Both the position numbers and the translations under genes were made by a program. From Heliocidaris tuberculata (Eukaryota > Echinodermata > Echinoidea > Camarodonta > Echinometridae), in assembly GCA_025618425.1 (NCBI GenBank), contig CM046836.1, positions 21,359,994-21,423,993 of the forward strand: a stretch of DNA of 64,000 bases, written 5' to 3'. Each line of letters opens with the position of its first letter. Within the stretch, counting starts at the first letter, position 1. Positions 58,259-64,000 of the stretch are shown piece after piece. The notes below the pieces were generated by a model, which saw only the letters and a list, made by a program, of their open reading frames with translations, had not been told where the DNA came from and did no database searches.

Positions 58259-59311
58259 TATGTCTGATATAAACGCCTCACTCCTTTTAAGGAGTGAAAT
58301 TTTCCATTTTTTAAAATGTAGTGTTAGTTTGTCCTTTATTCTTGCCTTTTCATATTCAATTTTTTCGGAGTTCTTTACAGCCTTACATATATCTTTACTA
58401 GTAGGAACCCTTCCATTTTTACGACTATTGTAAATCATATATTTGACCATAATCAGTACATGATTAAGTAATATATTGTCTTTCATATCAACTCTAAAGC
58501 CCAGTAACACATCAATCCATTGTAGATCAAGTAGCTGAAACATTTTTAATTCATTTCCCACCTCCTTCCATATACTTGACACTTCTTTACATTTAAAGAA
58601 GACATGGCAATATGTTTCTATATCTTTTTTACAAAATGAGCATAAATTTGATTGAGTTAGTCCAAATGCGTATAGTTTATCATTACAAAATACAACGCTA
58701 TGTAAAAGCTTGTACTGAAATTCCCTTAACTTCCAATCTAGAGTACAAAATCTGGGAATTGAAAAACATGTTGCTACTGCTGACTTATCCAGATTTAAAG
58801 CTAATACCTCTGGATGTTTAAAAACAAAGGAATCCTGTAATGTACCAATAAAAATGTTGTAGAGCATTTTGGAAGACAGAGACTCAAAGGAGTAGACTCT
58901 TTTGTTAATATTAAAATAAATGTTGGAAAAGTCAAGAGTGTCATTCAAAGTATCATCTTTTCTTCTTTTCACCTTCCAAGAAACTGGTAACTTAGTATAT
59001 ACAGCATTAAGGAAAAATATATCGTCTACATTTAGACCTTTCCTTATAAAATAATCCCCTGATCTGATATTACCTTCTGCGTCAATCAGATGTTTCACTT
59101 GAAAAATGTTAGCATCAAATATTTTTTCATTAAAATGAAAAATCCTACCTTTAATAAGAGTATTGTTAAAGATAATTTGATTTTCATCATGTGTTTCTTT
59201 GACAATAAATTGTTTCTCTTGTAAATAATTCCAGATATTCAAAAATTCCAAGTAGAGATCGGGTACTTTAATATTAATGGAATTGCAATTGTAATTGCAG
59301 AGAAATATCAA
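58196..59311 (-). pseudogene. LINE reverse transcriptase C-terminal part with zinc-binding motif
   Basis: The frame contains LREFQYKLLHSVVFCNDKLY and then LCSFCKKDIETYCHVFFKC, the zf-RVT zinc-binding motif (CxxC...HxxxxC) found at the C terminus of LINE ORF2 proteins. It runs on into the TA-rich microsatellite at its 3' end. It continues the thumb region coded at 59439-59836 but in another frame, so the element is dead. An L1/Tx1-like origin is likely. The first Met is not a true start. Confidence 0.75.
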
Positions 59312-59438
59312 CCTTCCCCTACCTTTTTAAATGTATAATCAAAAAACTGTTTCCATTTCATGTTATTATTGCCATAAAGAAGTCTCTTAATCCACATTAC
59401 ACGTTGAGCGCAAACCATATACTTAAAGTTCAAATTTT

Positions 59439-59836
59439 TTAAACCCCGGTGTCATAGTTCATATATAAAATATTCCTTTTTATTTTATCGTGGCCATTCC
59501 ATATAAAATTAAAACAGATTACCTCCATTTCCTTAAAAACCCATGATGGTACTGTCATTATAGAAGACACATATAATAATTTAGAAATTGCAAAAACTTT
59601 TACTAATTGAATTTTCCCAAAAAGTGTTAGATCTCTTTGCTTCCACCACCCTAACAATCTTTTTATTTTGCTCAGTATTTCTTTATAATTCATTTCTTCT
59701 TTAACATTAATATCTAAGGAAAAGTATACCCCTAGTACTCTAACAAATGAAACCATCTTACCCAACGTAATACTGGAAAAATCATCATTACTTTGACCAG
59801 AAGAACCCAACTTCATAATACAACACACTTTTTGGT
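59439..59836 (-). pseudogene. LINE reverse transcriptase thumb region, 5'-truncated
   Basis: Residues such as VLGVYFSLD, LSKIKRLLGWWKQRDLTLFG and FNFIWNG are typical of the post-catalytic region of L1/Tx1-like reverse transcriptases. The catalytic FADD-type core is missing because the copy starts abruptly at about 59836, where it meets the gaggattttcaaag repeat. A stop and frame change separate it from the downstream part. Confidence 0.75.
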
Positions 59837-59837
59837 A

Positions 59838-61140
59838 TGCAGCCCCTCCCTCGAGGATTTTCAAAGTTCCGATATTCGGGCAACCACCACTTCATATTCG
59901 GAGCAGCGAGAAGCCAGTCAATATCCACATATTTGGGCAGCGAGGTTCCCAGATAATTACATGTATGTCAATTCTGTATGTAACTTCTGTACATTTCCAC
60001 TACAAAAAGTTTTACAAATTTGGTCGCTCGTTAGTTTCGCTTGCTCGCAAAAAATTAGAAATTGAAAAGTTGATATTTGAACAGAAGGCGTCAGCCCCCT
60101 CTTTGCGAAAATGGGCCTGTGTGATCAAGATCTCTACATCTGTGATTTTCTTTTATTATTATTTGTGGAGGGGGGGGGGGAGATTAGGGTGCAGCATTTT
60201 TGTCGGCAAATTTGGGTGTCACACCCTAAAAAAAATAATTGTCAAATTTGAGAGTCACACTCCCCCCTCCCCATTCAAAATGTTCTAGCGACGCCCCTGA
60301 TTGTGGCGCCCAGGCGAACAATAAAATTGCGCGCCCCCCCCCCCCATACCTAAACTTATCAGATCAGAAGTATATTATTTCCCGTTTTAAATCAAGAAAT
60401 TACAGGACTCCGTAAAAATGATTTCTTATGCATTTATCCCGGGGTTGGTAGCAAATGTTTGATGAAAAACAAGCGACGGAGCAAAGCGACCGAGCTGTAT
60501 AATGTTTGCATTGTCACCCCTCATAACGCATTTTCTTCAGTGATTTTCAACCTTAGAACAAAGTCGCTAGAAAGCAAAGCAACTGGGCGTTGGAGTTTCT
60601 TACAAAAATTGGACACTGGAAATCGCTATTCTATTAAACTATTCCTCTATTCGGAGCGCAGAATTTACGAGAAACCCAAACACATTCGAGAAATTTAGCA
60701 AGGCATAGGCGGATCCAGAGGGGGGGTCGCGGGGTCCGGACCCCCCCCCCCCCCCCTTTTGGCGCCGTTTTTTTTTTTTTTTTTTTTTTTTTTTAACTTG
60801 GCGCCGTCTTTCTTGGCGTTTGTTTCCCCCCCCCCCCCCCCAGAAATTCTGCCGACCTGATCATGCAAGATACTGCGTAGGTCCTATTCATTACCCATTG
60901 TTTCATTCTCCGTCGCAAAGTAGGCCTAAGTACTGTACTGCCATGCTAGATCAGATATGCGGCGCGGCACGCATAGGTTTATGCATGCGACTTTTGATCG
61001 TACGTACGCTGTCTTGCAACTATGCTTGCAACCCTCGAGGAGGCAGGCTGCACGCGGCATCATTCAACTTCAAGTCACTCATTCGAGGCAACTCGTCATT
61101 CTAGACAATACCAAAGCACAAGTATCCATATAGGTAAATA
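59838..61140. repeat. Repeat copy and hAT-like ends
   Basis: Bases 59838-60100 copy 56376-56414 plus 56706-56960. Near 60285 there is ctagcgacgcccctg, and near 60710 aggcggatccagag followed by very long C and T runs, both like hAT ends. 60870-61110 is GC-richer. No gene is supported. Confidence 0.5.
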
Positions 61141-61179
61141 ATTTTTGCTTGGCCCAAATGCAGCTCTGCTGCAGGTTAA

Positions 61180-61784
61180 TTGATAAAGGAAAATTAAAAT
61201 TAAAATTAAAATTAAAATTATTTAAGGAAAATTTCTCCCTTTTGTACAAATCGCTTGTTCGCCCTCAAATAGAGTACGCTCATGCGGTGTGGAGCCCCCA
61301 CCTAAAAAAACATATCCATGCTTTGGAAAATGTCCAAAGAAGAGCGACTAGATTAGTCCCAGAGTTAAAGGGGCTGCCTTATGCACAACGATTGAGAAAG
61401 TTGAATATCCCTACTTTAGCTTACAGGAGGGCTCGAGGTGATATGATTGAATTGTACAAGATTTTTAATAAATACGATTCTGATGTAACACCAAATCTTG
61501 TATTACAATCCAGAGATCAGACAAGAGGGCATAGTAAGAAACTGTTTATTCCTAGGACCAAAACTCAGAGGTACAAAAATTCTTTTTATGTACGAATACG
61601 TAAACCATGGAATAATCTCTCTAACGACACCATTACTGCCCCGAGTGTGCACAGTTTTGAAGTAGCATTGGATAGGTGCTGGAAAAGTGAGCCGATTAAG
61701 TACGACTATGAGTCGCCTGCACCAGGAAATGATCCAGCCATCTTAAAAAGGAAGAAGAACTTGGAACTGAATACAGAGGCCTAG
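61180..61784 (+). pseudogene. LINE (CR1/Jockey-like) reverse transcriptase C-terminal fragment
   Basis: The frame encodes LLYKSLVRPQIEYAHAVWSP, then ENVQRRATRLVPELKGLPYA and RRARGDMIELYKI, the familiar end of CR1/Jockey-type ORF2 proteins. The catalytic part is absent. Upstream, a (TTAAAA)n run at about 61193-61218 codes the meaningless Lys-Leu repeat at the start of the frame, so 61149 is not a real start. The C terminus appears intact up to TAG at 61782-61784. It is a 5'-truncated retrocopy. Confidence 0.8.
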
Positions 61785-61862
61785 TGCCTGCGTTCAGTAT
61801 CTTCCCTAGGTATCCCTAGGTATAAAAACTTTCGGCGCTAGTGCGTTTGATTAAGTTGTGGG

Positions 61863-62693
61863 CAGTGGCGGCACCAAGGGGAGGCATGGGGGGGGGGGCC
61901 GGGCATTTGCCCCCCAGTCAGAAGCTTTGCCCCCCCAGTTGTTGCCCCCCAATAATTTTCGGAGTGAAAAAAAATAAAAGGGTGGAAAATGAAAAAGAAA
62001 AGAAAAGGAAAGAAAAAAGTGAGAAAGGAATGGAGAAAAGAAGGAAAAAGAAAGAAAACGGAAACTTGGAAAGCAGTGGCGGCATCAAGGTGGGGGGGGG
62101 GGGGGCATGTGGCAAATTTGTTCGCTCAGCTCGTGTAAATATCCTCATATTTGGGTAGTTTTATAGCTGAATAATTTCTGTACATTTCCACTATAATAGT
62201 GTCAAAATTTTTGCCCGTTCGCAATGTATAACTACCACCTTATTATCAGGCAGCAAGATGCTCAAATGTCCTCATATCTGGGTAGTTTCATAGCCGAATA
62301 TATAATTTCTGTACATTTTCACGACAAAAAGTGTTCGCAATAAATAACTACCACCTCATAATCGGGCAGCAAGATGCTCAAATGTCCTCATGCATATTGG
62401 GGTAGTTTTATAGCCGAATATGTAATTTCTGTACATTTTTACTACGAAAAATGTCAAAATTTTTGCTCGCTCGCTTCGCTCGCTCGCAGTATATAACTAA
62501 CACCTCTTTATAATCGGGCAGTTCAGCTAGATGCTCAAAATGTCCTCATATCTGGGTAGGTTTATAGCCGAATATTCTGTACATTTTCACTAAAAAAAGT
62601 GTCAAAATTTTTTTGTCCGCCCTTGCCCCCCAACATTTTCTCTTGCCCCCCATTTGCCCCCCCCCCACTTTAAAAATCCTGGTGCCGCCACTG
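61863..62693. mobile_element. hAT-like element, 831 bp
   Basis: The ends CAGTGGCGGCACCAAGG and CCTGGTGCCGCCACTG are flanked by GTTGTGGG (61855-61862) and GTAGTGGG (62694-62701), one mismatch in 8. A second internal start (agcagtggcggcatcaagg at about 62074) shows a nested or duplicated end. Blocks with atctgggtagttttatagcc repeat three to four times inside. No transposase is present. Confidence 0.85.
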
Positions 62694-62701
62694 GTAGTGG
62701 G

Positions 62702-63430
62702 GACATGCATCCCCGCCGTGGCCGGGGCACGGGCCGGGCGGGGCCCGTTCGCTCCGTTCGGCCGCGAGATTACTAGAGTTTGGTTGGATGTGTTAAGTTG
62801 TTTTAACGTCATGATTTTACATCTTTCTTTTTAAGACGTATTTCAATGTAATTTTACAACTCTCTGTAATCTTTAAAATTATCATTGCAATTGTTCACTA
62901 TTGATGTACTTAAAATCATCAACAACAAAATGTAAAGTTGCCGGAGGCAAAAGTAACGGCACATTGAACATGTTGAATGCCGTTTAAATGGTAATTAAAT
63001 TTATCCGATGATAAATGCTATAAAATTTTTGGTTAAAATTGCAACAGATTTTGATGAAACCAAAACATACTCTCCAAAAAACAATTCTTTATTGGTATTT
63101 ACATTTCCAACGAAATATCATTTTCCTCAACAAATATTTGAGATTTCGGTTGAAAATGTAGCGGTCTCGTATTACTTTCATGGGTAGGGAATAATGGACC
63201 ATTTACCTATGACGTCATTAAGGAGATTATTTCATTAGGTAAACAATTTTTTGTCATTATTTCGGTACCCTGAGAAATAAAAAGAGTTGCTGAAAGCATT
63301 GGTAAACCTTACTAGTGTGTGTCTGTGTTCATGTTTATGCAAATTGTGCAAACGTGCTTAAGGGTCTGGTATTCCTACACCTACCCTATGGTTGTACATC
63401 GCAAGAAGTGAACTTCATGTGCCCATATAA
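62702..63430. other. Unique-looking DNA without gene
   Basis: A short GC-rich patch (ggccggggcacgggccgggc) at 62720-62770 is followed by AT-rich DNA. No ORF or exon is convincing. Confidence 0.45.
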
Positions 63431-63512
63431 AGGTTAAAGTTGTGAAGGTCAAGACTTAAAGTCACACAAAAGGTCAAAGGTCTGTCAGAGTCAACAAAAA
63501 GGTCAAAGTCAC
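63430..63512 (+). promoter_or_regulatory. Cluster of AGGTCA half-sites with two DR1-like motifs
   Basis: AGGTCAAAGGTC at 63471-63482 is a direct repeat spaced by one base, and AGGTCAAAGTCA at 63500-63511 is a second. Single half-sites AGGTTAAAG (63431) and AGGTCAAG (63446) lie just upstream. DR1 sites bind HNF4/RXR/COUP-type nuclear receptors. It could equally be a degenerate minisatellite. Confidence 0.35.
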
Positions 63513-64000
63513 GAAATTCAAAGGTAATGACAGGTGCTCGGGGGGGGGGGGGGAGGTTTGTTTTCTCCGAGGACTTTTGGTATATTTTTTCTTGTTGTTG
63601 ATTGGGAACGCTTGAATCTGATACATTGCACCATGACTAGTTTTGTGATACAAAACTTATTTATTTTGCCTAATGAGTAGATGATGTGGTTGATTGTTAA
63701 ATCCTGTGAATTTTCAGCAAAACTGGTATTGGTACTGTTGTTGATCGGCCTTGATTGTGAACTCCTGAATCTAAGGAACTTTCCCTTTTTTGTGTTCTTT
63801 TGTGATTTGTGATTTATAACTCGTGATGATGTAAACACTTGCGAATTGTTATCTCAGGGATGGGAGGAGATAATATAGATGATATTTAGTGAATAATTCT
63901 TCATTGCTGTAAAATGTGTACATGTATCACTAAAATTTACTAAGTGTGTTTGTACAGCATGCGCACACCCAATTCCTAGGTTATCAACATAGTACTTCAA
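63513..64000. other. Window end, no supported gene
   Basis: A G run at 63540-63553 is followed by AT-rich DNA. The minus-strand ORF here starts in the G run and shows no domain. Confidence 0.4.

Noticed and set aside
57978..58433. Asn/Ile/His-rich ORF
   Set aside because: It is read from ATT and TACATA microsatellites and the antisense strand of the LINE fragment.

Overview
The window is eukaryotic genomic DNA: AT-rich, gene-poor, full of DNA-transposon remnants, with spliced genes that have good GT/AG junctions. Two conserved animal genes (TEPSIN, ATP5MF), a tandem family of intronless immunoglobulin-type receptors and many hAT-like and TTAA-flanked foldback elements suggest an invertebrate deuterostome. 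An echinoderm such as a sea urchin is my best guess; the species is not proven by anything seen here.

Layout. (1) 1-1475 is a segmental duplicate of 40578-42780. (2) About 1480-29500 is an immune-receptor-like array: three paralogous one-exon genes on the minus strand (10515-11480, 19461-20462, 27785-28816), spaced about 8-9 kb apart. Homologous intergenic blocks recur around them, so the array grew by tandem duplication and was then broken up by transposons. Each protein has a signal peptide, a V-like Ig domain, a second Cys-rich Ig-like domain, a Ser/Thr/Asn-rich stalk, one membrane helix and a divergent tail. (3) 33296-37756 on the plus strand holds the 3' exons of TEPSIN, the AP-4 vesicle-coat accessory protein. 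Its last coding exon is split by a 1582-bp hAT-like element with perfect 16-bp terminal inverted repeats and an 8-bp target duplication. (4) 38-46 kb is repeat-rich. (5) 46846-55698 on the minus strand is a complete four-exon ATP5MF gene (mitochondrial ATP synthase subunit f, 88 codons). Its exons are too short to show as ORFs and were assembled from splice sites and reading phase. Intron 1 carries a nest of palindromes. (6) 56-62.7 kb holds two dead LINE reverse-transcriptase fragments and hAT elements. (7) 62.7-64 kb is unique-looking DNA with a cluster of nuclear-receptor half-sites.

The Ig genes probably act at the cell surface, TEPSIN at the trans-Golgi network and ATP5MF in the inner mitochondrial membrane. 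Nothing suggests they share a pathway. The most noteworthy points are the tandem Ig receptor family with its odd cysteine pattern and acidic membrane residue, the hAT insertion that cuts off the AP-4-epsilon-binding tail of TEPSIN, and several large nested palindromes.
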